DNA of 27,151 nt, from the NCBI GenBank assembly GCA_002439805.1, contig DJPQ01000014.1, forward strand, positions 1 to 27,151, written 5' to 3'. Numbering within the stretch: position 1 is the first letter of the stretch; every line of letters starts with the position of its first letter. This DNA comes from Bacteroidales bacterium UBA6408 (GTDB taxonomy: Bacteria; Bacteroidota; Bacteroidia; Bacteroidales; UBA932). Under the pieces are notes generated by a model. The model worked only from the letters and a program-made list of their open reading frames with translations. It was not told where the DNA came from and searched no databases. This document shows positions 16,170 through 24,089 of the stretch, piece after piece. A program made the translations under genes and the position numbers.

Positions 16170-17214
16170 GCTCATCCGACTTTGGACACTTTTGGCAGCC
16201 TCTCTCCTGCTGCTCGCGCTTTGCGCGGGCTGCGGGAAGAAGGAGGACGAGCCTTTCTTCAAGCTGCGCGGCGTCATCCTCTGCTGGGACGACATCAAGA
16301 ATCCGGACGTCATCGACTGGATTGAGCTCATGAAGAAGAACGGCCTGAATACCATCAGCGTGTGCGGACACCCTTACGACAGTCCTGAATACTATGAGTT
16401 CCGCCGAAAATGCATCGACGCGGGACTTGACTTTGAGTACGAGGAGCACGCGATGTCGTGGCTTCTTCCGCGTGAACTGTTCGCGACCCACCCGGAGTAT
16501 TTCCGCATGGACGAGAACGGCGTGCGCCAACCCGACGGCAACGGCTGCCCTTCATGTCAGGAAGGTCTTGAGGTGCTGATGTCCAATGTTCCGGACTTTG
16601 TCCGCACCCATCAGCCGTCAAACCACAAGTACTACACCTGGCTCTTCGACGGCGGCGATGTCTGCCACTGCGAGAAATGCCGTGGCTACAATGTCGCCGA
16701 CCAGGGTCTCATATTCGAGAACCACATTATCAAGGCTCTCCGCAAGATTGACCCTGAGGCTCAGCTCGCGCATCTCGCATACCACAACTCCATCGAGGCT
16801 CCGTCCTGCGTGAAGCCGGAAGAGGGGATATTCCTTGAGTTCGCCCCTTTCTTCCGTACATGGGACCAGCCTCTCAAAAACCGGGATGCGGTCGGACGTG
16901 ACGGCAAGACGACCCACGGCGAGTTCCTCCGTATGCTTGAAGACAATCTCAAGGTCTTTCCGGCCGAGACCGCGCAGGTGCTCGACTACTGGATGGACGA
17001 CTCTCTCTACAGCGGCTGGAAGAAACCTCAGGTGCGTGTTCCTTGGCACAAGGAGGTTTTCCTTTCCGACCTTGAGACCTATGCGTCCTACGGAATACGG
17101 AACATCACGGCATACGCCATCTATGTGGATGACTATTATGTCAGGACTTTCGGGGATATTTCCTTTGTGGATGACTACGGGCAGGGCCTGCTGAACTACA
17201 GACGGGCTAAATAA
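16159..17214 (+). CDS. DUF4838-like lipoprotein, putative carbohydrate-active enzyme (copy 1)
   Basis: A 351-residue lipoprotein (LCAGC, Cys25). After the cysteine comes KKEDE, close to the Bacteroidota surface-export signal. The body begins FKLRGVILCWDD (34-45) and alternates strands and helices like a TIM barrel. Conserved with copy 2: EEHAMSWLLPRE (95-106), GNGCPS (127-132), DGGDVCHCEKC (164-174), LEFAPFFRTWDQPL (226-239) and DYWMDDSL (276-283). The CxCxxC (169-174) next to an Asp-rich loop is the DUF4838 hallmark, and could bind a metal. No activity of DUF4838 is known to me. The protein is shorter than many DUF4838 proteins and lacks a GH20-like N-terminal domain. The 11-base overlap with the surface-binding protein gene ties it to the SusCD complex. 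Confidence 0.8.
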   Translation: MLNKLIRLWTLLAASLLLLALCAGCGKKEDEPFFKLRGVILCWDDIKNPDVIDWIELMKKNGLNTISVCGHPYDSPEYYEFRRKCIDAGLDFEYEEHAMSWLLPRELFATHPEYFRMDENGVRQPDGNGCPSCQEGLEVLMSNVPDFVRTHQPSNHKYYTWLFDGGDVCHCEKCRGYNVADQGLIFENHIIKALRKIDPEAQLAHLAYHNSIEAPSCVKPEEGIFLEFAPFFRTWDQPLKNRDAVGRDGKTTHGEFLRMLEDNLKVFPAETAQVLDYWMDDSLYSGWKKPQVRVPWHKEVFLSDLETYASYGIRNITAYAIYVDDYYVRTFGDISFVDDYGQGLLNYRRAK

Positions 17215-17232
17215 AAAGCGGATTGCTGCGTT

Positions 17233-17316
17233 GTGCGGCTTGCCTAAATCCTCACAACCATCGGGTTGCTGCGGTTTTGGCTTCGCCGCACGCCTTGCAC
17301 TCCTTCTTTTTATTTA
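17233..17316 (+). terminator. Terminator-like structure after first DUF4838 gene
   Basis: GTGCGGC (17233-17239) and GCCGCAC (17285-17291) form a perfect 7-bp inverted repeat, with a smaller CAACC/GGTTG stem inside, followed by a pyrimidine-rich tract with TTCTTTTTATTT (to about 17316). The loop is long, so a simple rho-independent terminator is uncertain. TTGCTGCG occurs twice here (17223 and 17266), so the stretch may instead be part of a dispersed repeat. Confidence 0.4.
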
Positions 17317-17329
17317 ACCCTCCTCCCCG

Positions 17330-17402
17330 TAAGAGAGAAAATACTAAGAGAGAAGGAGCGAACTTATTAAGCTCGAACATTAAGAGAGAAACTAAGCGCG
17401 AA
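17330..17402 (+). repeat. Five degenerate TAAGNNNGAA repeats in the leader of the second DUF4838 gene
   Basis: TAAGNNNGAA starts at 17330, 17345, 17368, 17381 and 17393, with NNN being AGA, AGA, CTC, AGA and CGC. Spacings are 15, 23, 13 and 12 bases. The stretch is purine-rich and ends 39 bases before the next start codon. I see no coding potential and no known element. It could bind a regulator or be the remnant of a repeat element. Confidence 0.7.
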
Positions 17403-17441
17403 CAAGGGAGAAAGAGAATACCTTTTAGAGAGATATAAAGA

Positions 17442-18590
17442 ATGATGATTAGAAAGACTGTGTTGATTCTGATGCTTGCGGCGGCTGCGTTGATGGTGTC
17501 CTGCACACCGGAGAATGCGGGTTCTGCGGTGAGCGGGTGGGAAAACATCGGCAAGGACAATCCCGACAAGCCGAACCCGGACAAACCGGGACCGGATCAG
17601 CCGGACAAACCGGAGGAACCGGAGAGTTTCTTCAGGATGAGGGGACTCGTGCTCGGATGGTCCGAGGTCAGCAACGCCCATGTGATTGACTACATCGCGA
17701 TTGCGAAGAAGAATGGGATAAACACCTTCAGCGTTTATAACGCCCCTCGCGGCACTCAGGTCTGGACGAATTTCGAGAAGAACTGCGCCGATGCCGGGAT
17801 TGACATCGAGTTCGAGGAGCACATGATGTCGTTTCTCCTGCCTCGCGAGCGCTTCGACAACTATCCGGACTGGTTTCGTATGGACAAGAACGGCAACCGC
17901 ACCAACGATGCCAACGGCTGCCCTTCATCTGAGGGCGCTCTGAACGAGGTTTATCGCAATGCCATAGACATAGGCCGGCGCTATGCCTCGACGAACCACC
18001 GCTATTATTTCTGGCTCGACGACGGCGGCGACATCTGCCACTGCCCCAAGTGCAGGGAACTGAACGCTTCCGACCAGGCCCTTATTTTCGAGAATAAGGC
18101 GATAGAGGCGCTCAAGACCATAGACCCGGAGGCGAAGCTCGCGCATCTGTGCTACAGCAACACCCTCGAACCGCCAAAGACGGTGAAGCCGCATGAGGAC
18201 ATATTCCTCGAATTTGCGCCTTTCTTCCGCACATGGGACCAGCCTCTCGCCAACACATGGGCGAAGGGGCGCAGCGGCATCACCCACGCCGAGTATCTCA
18301 AGCAGCTCAAGGCCAACCTCAAGGTCTTTCCGGCCGGGACCGCGCAGGTGCTCGAATACTGGATGGACGACTCGCTTTTCAGCGAATGGAACGAGAACAA
18401 CCTCGTGGAAGTTCCGTGGAGCAATGATATTTTTCTCAAGGACCTTGAGACATACGCTTCCCACGGCATCACCAACATCACCTGCTATGCGGCCTATGTC
18501 GGCCCGAAGTATGTGCAGAAATTCGGCTACCCGAAATTTCTCGATGAGTACGGTCAGGGGCTGCTGAACTACGGCGTGGAGAAAGAGTGA
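17442..18590 (+). CDS. DUF4838-like lipoprotein with Pro/Asp/Lys linker, putative carbohydrate-active enzyme (copy 2)
   Basis: A 382-residue lipoprotein (MVSC, Cys21), paralogous to the gene at 16159-17214 over the whole catalytic-looking part: FFRMRGLVLGW (63-73), EEHMMSFLLPRE (125-136), DGGDICHCPKC (194-204), LEFAPFFRTWDQPL (256-269) and YWMDDSL. It differs by a linker at about 38-61 built from NPDKP-like units, which would extend the domain away from the membrane. The CxCxxC is kept, with Pro in place of Glu. The conserved acidic residues (the EEH pair, the Asp of DGGD, the Glu of LEF and the MDD pair) are the best catalytic candidates. The 227-base gap to copy 1, with a terminator-like structure and repeats, is unusual in this otherwise compact operon and may allow separate expression of the two copies. 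Confidence 0.8.
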   Translation: MMIRKTVLILMLAAAALMVSCTPENAGSAVSGWENIGKDNPDKPNPDKPGPDQPDKPEEPESFFRMRGLVLGWSEVSNAHVIDYIAIAKKNGINTFSVYNAPRGTQVWTNFEKNCADAGIDIEFEEHMMSFLLPRERFDNYPDWFRMDKNGNRTNDANGCPSSEGALNEVYRNAIDIGRRYASTNHRYYFWLDDGGDICHCPKCRELNASDQALIFENKAIEALKTIDPEAKLAHLCYSNTLEPPKTVKPHEDIFLEFAPFFRTWDQPLANTWAKGRSGITHAEYLKQLKANLKVFPAGTAQVLEYWMDDSLFSEWNENNLVEVPWSNDIFLKDLETYASHGITNITCYAAYVGPKYVQKFGYPKFLDEYGQGLLNYGVEKE

Positions 18591-18633
18591 TTGTGAATCT
18601 GACAAATCATGGGAATCCCCAAACAATGAGGAT

Positions 18634-19290
18634 ATGATGAAACGAAAATGTAGTTTGACAATGTTTATGGCGACCGCCCTCATCTCGGTTGTAGGGGCGG
18701 CCGCAGTTTCCTGCGGAGGTGCGGCGGGCGGCGACGGAGCTTTCGTCGTTTCCCGGTCCGCTTCAATCAACGGACTCCATGCCCCTTGGGACGGCCTTGA
18801 GGACAACACCCTCTTCCGCTGCTTTTCCGACGGCGAATCATTCTATTTCTCCTACGAGGTCACCGACCTTACTCCCACATACGCTGAGACTTTCGCGGGC
18901 GAGGACACCGTGGAGAATGAGGACAGGGTGGAGATATTCTTCAGCCCCAAGCGTTCTATGGACGATTATTATTGCGCGGAGATTGACCCGCTCGGGCGTG
19001 TGCTCGACTACTCCGGCCACTACTACCGCGACATTGACTACGACTGGAACTTCCGTACCATGCGCCTTTGGGGGCAGCTGACGGAAGATGGCTATATCGT
19101 CGCGGGTAAGGTTTCCAAGGCGGAACTCCGTGAACTCGGCTGTGACCTTGAAAACGGATTCTGGATGGGTGTGTTCAGGGCGGACTACCGGCCTGACATG
19201 AGCGTGAACTGGTATTCGTCCGTCAGCACGGACGACATATCCCCGGATTTTCATAAACCCGAAGTTTTGTTTTTCACGAAAATACGATAA
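18634..19290 (+). CDS. CBM9-like lipoprotein
   Basis: A 218-residue lipoprotein (VSC, Cys27). Nearly the whole mature protein is one CBM9-like beta-sandwich: SINGLHAPWDGL near the start, then FYFSYEVTD, EDRVEIFFSPK, YYCAEIDPLGRVLDY, GQLTEDGYIVAGKVS, and FWMGVFRADY near the end. Modules of this type bind sugars or reducing ends in xylanases and are common in Bacteroidota as free lipoproteins. Unlike the two IDGDF(A/S)DWD proteins in this window, it is of the EDRVEIFF subtype, so it is a different branch. It lies 43 bases after a DUF4838 gene and 11 bases before the DUF5107 gene. A role in capturing product or substrate in the periplasm or at the surface is inferred. Confidence 0.82.
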   Translation: MMKRKCSLTMFMATALISVVGAAAVSCGGAAGGDGAFVVSRSASINGLHAPWDGLEDNTLFRCFSDGESFYFSYEVTDLTPTYAETFAGEDTVENEDRVEIFFSPKRSMDDYYCAEIDPLGRVLDYSGHYYRDIDYDWNFRTMRLWGQLTEDGYIVAGKVSKAELRELGCDLENGFWMGVFRADYRPDMSVNWYSSVSTDDISPDFHKPEVLFFTKIR

Positions 19291-19301
19291 TATCGACATA
19301 A

Positions 19302-22205
19302 ATGAAGAAAATAATTCCATTTGTGCCCCTTCTGCTTATGATGGGCACTGTCGCATTTGCGCAGACCGTGACTGTCAAGGACACCGTCTATACGACCTAC
19401 GGATTCTCGGACCCGAACCCGATTCCTCTTACGTCGGGCAACGTGTATCCGTATCATAAATATGAAACTTTCGACTTCGACTCATCGCAGCGGATATGGA
19501 AGGTCGTGGTTCTCGAAAACGACTGGATTCGCGTCCGCATAATGCCGGAAATTGGAGGAAAGATATGGTCGGTCTATGACAAGACGACGGGGAAGGAGAT
19601 GTTCTACGACAACGACGTCGTGAAGTTCCGTGAAATCTCTCTCCGGGGGCCGTGGACCAGCGGCGGCATCGAGTTCAACTACGGAATCATTGGCCACGCC
19701 CCTTCCTGCGCCCATCCGGTCGAGTGGAGGACGGAGACCAAGGAGGACGGAAGCGTGAGCTGCTACATAGGCGTGCTCGAACTGCTCACCCGCACCTCTT
19801 GGACGGTGGAAATCAATCTTCCCAAGGATGCGGTGTGGCTGAAGACGCGCTCATTCTGGCACAACGCCTCGGGCGAGTATCAGCCTTACTACACCTGGGC
19901 GAACTCCGGCGTGAGGGCTTCGTCGGACCTCGAACTCATATATCCTTCGACCTATACGATAGGGCACGACGGCGTCACGACCCCGTATCCTGTCGATGAA
20001 AGCGGACGCGACCTTTCTCTTTACGCGAACCAGAATTTCGGCATCGACAAGTCTTTCCATCCCGGCGGCTCGCACAAGGGCTTCTTCGGCGCGTACTGGA
20101 AGGACGACGACTTCGGAATGCTGCACTATGCCCTTCGCGACGAGAAGCTCGGACGCAAGTATTTCAGCTGGACGCAATCGCAGCAGGGCGACATCTGGGT
20201 GGGGCTGCTTACGGACAAGAGCCCGCAGTATGTCGAGCTTCAGAGCGGCCGGCTCTTCAACCAGAACCTGCTCAGCAGCGTCGATACCCCTTTCAAGCAG
20301 ACTCTCTTCGCTCCTTACGGAACTGACGAATGGAACGAGTACTGGCTTCCCGTGGCGGGAATCGGCGGAGCGGACGAAGTGAGCCTGCGTGCCGTGGTGA
20401 AGATGAACGGGGATGTTCTGGGGATATATCCTCTCACCGCGCTTTCCGGACAGCTCGTGGTTGAGGACTCATCCGGACGGGAGATTGTCTCACGCGAAGT
20501 GAGCCTTCCGACAGCCGTGCCGTTCTTTGAAAAACTGCCGGAGGGTGCTGTCCCGGCAAAGGTCCATGTCGGCTCCCATCGGCTCTGGAGCGCTGATGCC
20601 CAGGAGATTGAGCGCCCTCACAAAATCAATCCGGAGTTCAGCCTCGACTCGGCGCAGGGGCAGATGACCTACGCGAAGTACCTCTACGGAATGCGCTGCT
20701 ACAAGGAGGCCGAGAAGCACGCGGACAAGGCTCTCGAACTTGACCCGTCTCTTGCTCCGGCGCTGAACCTCAAGGCGCTTCTGCTGCTCCGGAAACTGGA
20801 TTATGCGGGGGCTTACGAGACGGCCGGCCGTGCTCTCGCGATTGATGAGTACGACCCGATGGCGAACTACATCAGCGGACAGGCTGCCGAGGGGCTCGGC
20901 AAGACCTGGGACGCGATGGACCGTTTCGAGGTCGCCGCCGTCACCTCCGAGCTTCGCAGCGCGGCGCAGATGCAGCTTGCAAGGCTCCATTTCCTTGACG
21001 GACAGAGGGAACTGGCGGCTGACTACGCGCACAAGTCGCTGGTCGGCAATGTCTGGAACCTGTCGGCCTACGAGCTGCTCTATCAGGCAGAGCTGTCGGA
21101 GAAATGGCTCTCTGCCATCGAGTCGCTTGACCCGCTCTGCCCGTTCCCGGCAATGGAGCGTATGCTTGCGGGAAAGAGCACGGCATCGGAACTTGCCGCT
21201 TCGGTGAAGGAGGAGCTTCGCTGGCAGGTCTATCTTGAATACGCCGCTCTCTACAGCCGTCTCGGCCTTTCCGACAAGGCGGCAAGGCTTCTTGATGCCT
21301 GTCCGGAGCAGAACGCCCTGCTCGCGGTGTGGAAGGCATGGCTCAGGAACGACGCGGCTGCGCTTCCATCTGTTGAGGATGCCGCGATTGACCTCGTGTT
21401 CCCGTTCAGGGCGGAGTCGTGGCAGCCGCTCGAATGGGCAGTGAAGAACGGCGGCGGATGGAAGGCCGGGTATATGTTCGCGATGCTTGAGGATTTCCTC
21501 GGACACCGCGACGAGGCAGTGCGGACTCTGTCCGGCTATGAGCCTGACTATGCGCCATTCTATGCCTTCAGGAGCGCTCTTACGGACTCGCAGTCCGACA
21601 TTGAGAAGGCCTTGAGGCTCGACCCTCAGCAGTGGCGCTATGTTCAGAGCCTCGCCCTGCGGCACTACCGCTCCGGGGACTATGCCAATGCCCTCAAGGT
21701 CGCCGAACCGTATTATCTCAAGAATAGGGACAATTTCCACGTCGGCGACACCTATCTCAAGACCCTCATAGCCCTCGGGCAGTACGGCAAGGCGGACAAG
21801 GTCATCACCGGAATGCGTATCCTTCCATTCGAGGGACAGAGCGGCAGTCACGTGATGTGGCGCGACATAAAGCTCCACCTTGCTGCCGAATGCATTGACA
21901 GGGGTAACCTCAAGGGAGCGCTCAAGCGCATTGACGAGGCTCTTGAATGGCCTGAGAACCTTGGGGTCGGCAAGCCTTACGACGACCTTGTTGACACCTC
22001 GTCCGAGAACCTTCTCCGCGCCGTTGCCTACGCCCGTTTCGGTGACCAGGCCAAGGCTCGGGACTGTCTCGCCAAGCTCGGCGACCCGGACGGCTCCAAG
22101 GCGGAGTTCTTCAAGGCTGCCACCACCAGAGTGAACGGGAAGTTCCCTAAGCTTTCGCGGATTCTCGGCAACATGGACTCGTCGTTGGACAAGAAACTTT
22201 TTTGA
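19302..22205 (+). CDS. DUF5107 and TPR periplasmic protein
   Basis: A 967-residue protein with a classical signal peptide (cleavage after AFA, residue 20) and no lipobox, so probably periplasmic. Residues about 50-350 match DUF5107, a galactose-mutarotase-like beta-sandwich: VRIMPEIGGKIWSVYDK (78-94) and GGIEFNYGIIGHAPSCAHPVEW, whose key part is GGIEFNYG (121-128). From about 445 the protein is alpha-helical with tetratricopeptide repeats (for example KYLYGMRCYKEAEKHADKAL and LALRHYRSGDYANALKVAEP). The DUF5107+TPR architecture recurs in PULs and may be a carbohydrate-active or carbohydrate-binding protein; its reaction is not known to me. It is the last gene of the second PUL. The extreme C-terminus has no sorting domain. 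A scaffold role through the TPRs is possible. Confidence 0.85.
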   Translation: MKKIIPFVPLLLMMGTVAFAQTVTVKDTVYTTYGFSDPNPIPLTSGNVYPYHKYETFDFDSSQRIWKVVVLENDWIRVRIMPEIGGKIWSVYDKTTGKEMFYDNDVVKFREISLRGPWTSGGIEFNYGIIGHAPSCAHPVEWRTETKEDGSVSCYIGVLELLTRTSWTVEINLPKDAVWLKTRSFWHNASGEYQPYYTWANSGVRASSDLELIYPSTYTIGHDGVTTPYPVDESGRDLSLYANQNFGIDKSFHPGGSHKGFFGAYWKDDDFGMLHYALRDEKLGRKYFSWTQSQQGDIWVGLLTDKSPQYVELQSGRLFNQNLLSSVDTPFKQTLFAPYGTDEWNEYWLPVAGIGGADEVSLRAVVKMNGDVLGIYPLTALSGQLVVEDSSGREIVSREVSLPTAVPFFEKLPEGAVPAKVHVGSHRLWSADAQEIERPHKINPEFSLDSAQGQMTYAKYLYGMRCYKEAEKHADKALELDPSLAPALNLKALLLLRKLDYAGAYETAGRALAIDEYDPMANYISGQAAEGLGKTWDAMDRFEVAAVTSELRSAAQMQLARLHFLDGQRELAADYAHKSLVGNVWNLSAYELLYQAELSEKWLSAIESLDPLCPFPAMERMLAGKSTASELAASVKEELRWQVYLEYAALYSRLGLSDKAARLLDACPEQNALLAVWKAWLRNDAAALPSVEDAAIDLVFPFRAESWQPLEWAVKNGGGWKAGYMFAMLEDFLGHRDEAVRTLSGYEPDYAPFYAFRSALTDSQSDIEKALRLDPQQWRYVQSLALRHYRSGDYANALKVAEPYYLKNRDNFHVGDTYLKTLIALGQYGKADKVITGMRILPFEGQSGSHVMWRDIKLHLAAECIDRGNLKGALKRIDEALEWPENLGVGKPYDDLVDTSSENLLRAVAYARFGDQAKARDCLAKLGDPDGSKAEFFKAATTRVNGKFPKLSRILGNMDSSLDKKLF

Positions 22206-22220
22206 AAAAATGCACATTTG

Positions 22221-22254
22221 TTTGGTGTTTTTCGGGGGGGGGATATTATCTTTG
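22221..22254 (+). promoter_or_regulatory. Promoter with a G9 tract in its spacer
   Basis: TTTG (22221-22224), 22 nt, then TATCTTTG (22247-22254), an exact TAnnTTTG element. The two other clear promoters in this window have spacers of 20 and 19 nt. The spacer contains nine G (22234-22242), so loss of one to three bases would bring it to 21-19 nt. A second TTTG lies just upstream (22217-22220). The transcript would start roughly 10 bases before ATG 22271. Confidence 0.7.
22234..22242. repeat. G9 homopolymer in promoter spacer
   Basis: Nine consecutive G between the two promoter elements described at 22221-22254. It is the same length and composition as the tract in the ROK gene, and these two are the longest homopolymer runs I see in the window. 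Confidence 0.95.
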
Positions 22255-22270
22255 CACCGAAAAATACACA

Positions 22271-22681
22271 ATGAATATGAAAAAGTTTATCTTTGCTTTG
22301 ATGTGCGCCGCAATGACGCTTGTATGTGGTTGTAACAAAAAAGGTTCAGGTAATGGGCCTGTGATCGATCCCCTTGGAAAGGCGACCTGGGCTACACTCG
22401 TCGAGGCGTACCCTTTCCTTGACGGCTTCCCTGTCTTTGACGGAGAGGTGGAGAATGTACAGTACAGGGAGCTCGGCAGCGACATGAAGACCGTGACCTT
22501 CTTCGACTACGAGTGTGGGGAGTCTGTGGCCACGGCCTATTACGCCAAGTTCGAGCCGGCCGGCTTCACCAAGAGCGAGGGTTCGCATATCTATCGCAAG
22601 ACGACGGACGCTGCGGAATATATTTTCACGGGCAGTTACTCCGGCGGCAGCTTCGCCCTGAGTTTCAATGTCTCCAAGTAG
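22271..22681 (+). CDS. Small lipoprotein of unknown function
   Basis: A 136-residue lipoprotein. The start is the ATG giving MNMKKFIFALMCAAM and a lipobox ending CGC (second Cys at 21); an upstream in-frame ATG at 22202 would include the promoter and the G9 tract and is rejected. Mature residues are mixed alpha/beta with TVTFFDYECGESVATAYYAKFEPAGFTK in which AYYAKFEPAGF is the clearest stretch. I do not recognise the family. Its promoter is the one with the G9 spacer, and the next gene starts 7 bases downstream, so the two form an operon. A role together with the outer-membrane barrel protein is likely but not defined. Confidence 0.75.
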   Translation: MNMKKFIFALMCAAMTLVCGCNKKGSGNGPVIDPLGKATWATLVEAYPFLDGFPVFDGEVENVQYRELGSDMKTVTFFDYECGESVATAYYAKFEPAGFTKSEGSHIYRKTTDAAEYIFTGSYSGGSFALSFNVSK

Positions 22682-22688
22682 GCCTGCT

Positions 22689-24026
22689 ATGCGCACAAGA
22701 CTTATTTCGGGCAGCGTTGCAATGGCGATGCTGCTTTTTGCCGGCGTTTCCGCAAGCGCCCGGACAGTCGTTGACAAGAAGACCGAAGATCTGAAGGACG
22801 AGGACGTCAGGGCGAGAATCTGGCTCAACAAGGGCGGCGACAGGGTTCTTGACGGCTATCTTCGTTCCCCGCTCGTAAACCGTCCGGATCATGTCGAGTT
22901 CAGCCTCACTCCCGACGGCGAGAGGACAAGATACATCAACGAGGACGTCGATTCCCTGCTTTTGGAAGGGACCGACAAATATGTGAAGAGGCTGGTCAAG
23001 GTCGCCGGCGCTTTCGGCGGGGCGGCCAAGGTCGAGTGGGTCCGGGAGGAGTACCGGGGCAAGGGCATCGACCTGTACTCGCTTTTCACCGTAGAGGCTG
23101 AAAGGACAGGGCGAAACGTCACGGTTGTGCGTCCGCTGCGCGGGTGGTATCTGAGCATCGCCGGAGACGTGGCCATAATGGTCGGCACGGACACTCGCGG
23201 GAGCATCTTCGACAGGGCGGAGCCGTCCATGTCGGAGGCCATGCTGGGCAAATATTTCGGGAAAATCTATGACTATCCCGACTTTGCCGCAAGGATAAAG
23301 TCCGGCGAGTTCAGGACGTTCATGGACGTCGTCTATGCCTGGGAGGTCGCCTACGGCAACACCGCCTGCCGCGTGAAGGGAAAGCTGAAGCCGGAGCAGA
23401 TAGGCGTTCAGGACGGAATCGCCGCCTCCGATGCGGGAAAGAACGTCGCCTGGAAACGCACGAAGCACGAGATTGTCTTCCCTAAATACACGAGAACCTT
23501 ACAGTTGGGAGTCTCACCTGTGGTCGCCGACTGGTCGAGGGTGATGAAGCACGCGACGGACGATGCGTCGAGGTCGTCGTTCAGGATGGTCGTCCCTCCA
23601 GTGATGATATATTCGGACATCTGCTTCTTCGATTTCGGACGTTTCGGAAGTCTGGGCTGGGCGGTAGGCGGCGAGTATTCGCGCTACGGCTACAACTGGA
23701 TGCTGGACGACGGGTATGGAGACAAGCGGCAGGATACATTCTGCAACCGCTTTGACATCGCCGCCGGCCTGAGCTACCACATCACTCTCTGCCGCCGTCT
23801 CGAACTCTATGCCCGCGCGATGATTGACGCCGGTCTTATCGGCGAGCACACGACGGAGCATGAAAGCGGGGAGAAGGCAAGTTCCGCCTTCAACAAGATG
23901 GACACGAAGATGACATTCGTCGCCGTAGGCGGACTCCGCTGGTACTTCTGCGAGAAGGTGGGTCTGTGGGCTGAAGGCGGTCACGACACCGGCTATGTTT
24001 CGGCCGGACTGTCTTTCAAGTTCTGA
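22689..24026 (+). CDS. Predicted outer-membrane beta-barrel protein of unknown function
   Basis: A 445-residue protein starting at the ATG giving MRTRLISGSVAMAML, with a signal peptide cleaved about after SASA. The first third (about 30-110) has a WLNKGGDRVLDGYLRSP pattern like Bacteroidota proteins of unknown function that begin with a short beta domain, followed by a helical stretch (KYFGKIYDYPDFAARI, AYGN). From about 270 there are alternating hydrophobic strands rich in Gly, Tyr and Trp (SLGWAVGGEYSRYGYNW, AAGLSYHITLC, FVAVGGLRWYF), ending in GYVSAGLSFKF with a terminal Phe. This is the pattern of a small outer-membrane barrel. Family not recognised. It follows the small lipoprotein gene by 7 bases and depends on the same promoter with the G9 spacer. 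Confidence 0.72.
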   Translation: MRTRLISGSVAMAMLLFAGVSASARTVVDKKTEDLKDEDVRARIWLNKGGDRVLDGYLRSPLVNRPDHVEFSLTPDGERTRYINEDVDSLLLEGTDKYVKRLVKVAGAFGGAAKVEWVREEYRGKGIDLYSLFTVEAERTGRNVTVVRPLRGWYLSIAGDVAIMVGTDTRGSIFDRAEPSMSEAMLGKYFGKIYDYPDFAARIKSGEFRTFMDVVYAWEVAYGNTACRVKGKLKPEQIGVQDGIAASDAGKNVAWKRTKHEIVFPKYTRTLQLGVSPVVADWSRVMKHATDDASRSSFRMVVPPVMIYSDICFFDFGRFGSLGWAVGGEYSRYGYNWMLDDGYGDKRQDTFCNRFDIAAGLSYHITLCRRLELYARAMIDAGLIGEHTTEHESGEKASSAFNKMDTKMTFVAVGGLRWYFCEKVGLWAEGGHDTGYVSAGLSFKF

Positions 24027-24089
24027 TGCCCCCGAGTTGGACTCGTCGTCCTTTTGGCAGCGGCTCTGTTCTTCTGACAGCCGCCCCGG

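Noticed and set aside
17330..17402. CRISPR array reading of the TAAGNNNGAA repeats
   Set aside because: Units are about 10 bases, spacing is uneven and much too short for spacers, and no cas genes are near.
17556..17625. Tandem DNA repeat in the second DUF4838 gene
   Set aside because: It encodes the NPDKP-like linker; the repetition reflects the amino-acid pattern and does not look like a separate element.
18611..18620. GGGAATCCCC near-palindrome before the CBM9-like gene
   Set aside because: Too short to be a stable hairpin or a supported operator, and no second copy was seen.
20490..22271. Long open frame (about 590 codons) on the minus strand
   Set aside because: It lies fully opposite the DUF5107/TPR gene, has no domain-like sequence, and is the kind of antisense frame produced by GC-rich codon bias.
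24060..24084. GCGGCT/AGCCGC hairpin between the convergent barrel and transporter genes
   Set aside because: Only six base pairs with a 13-nt loop and no T tract on either side; too weak to call a terminator.
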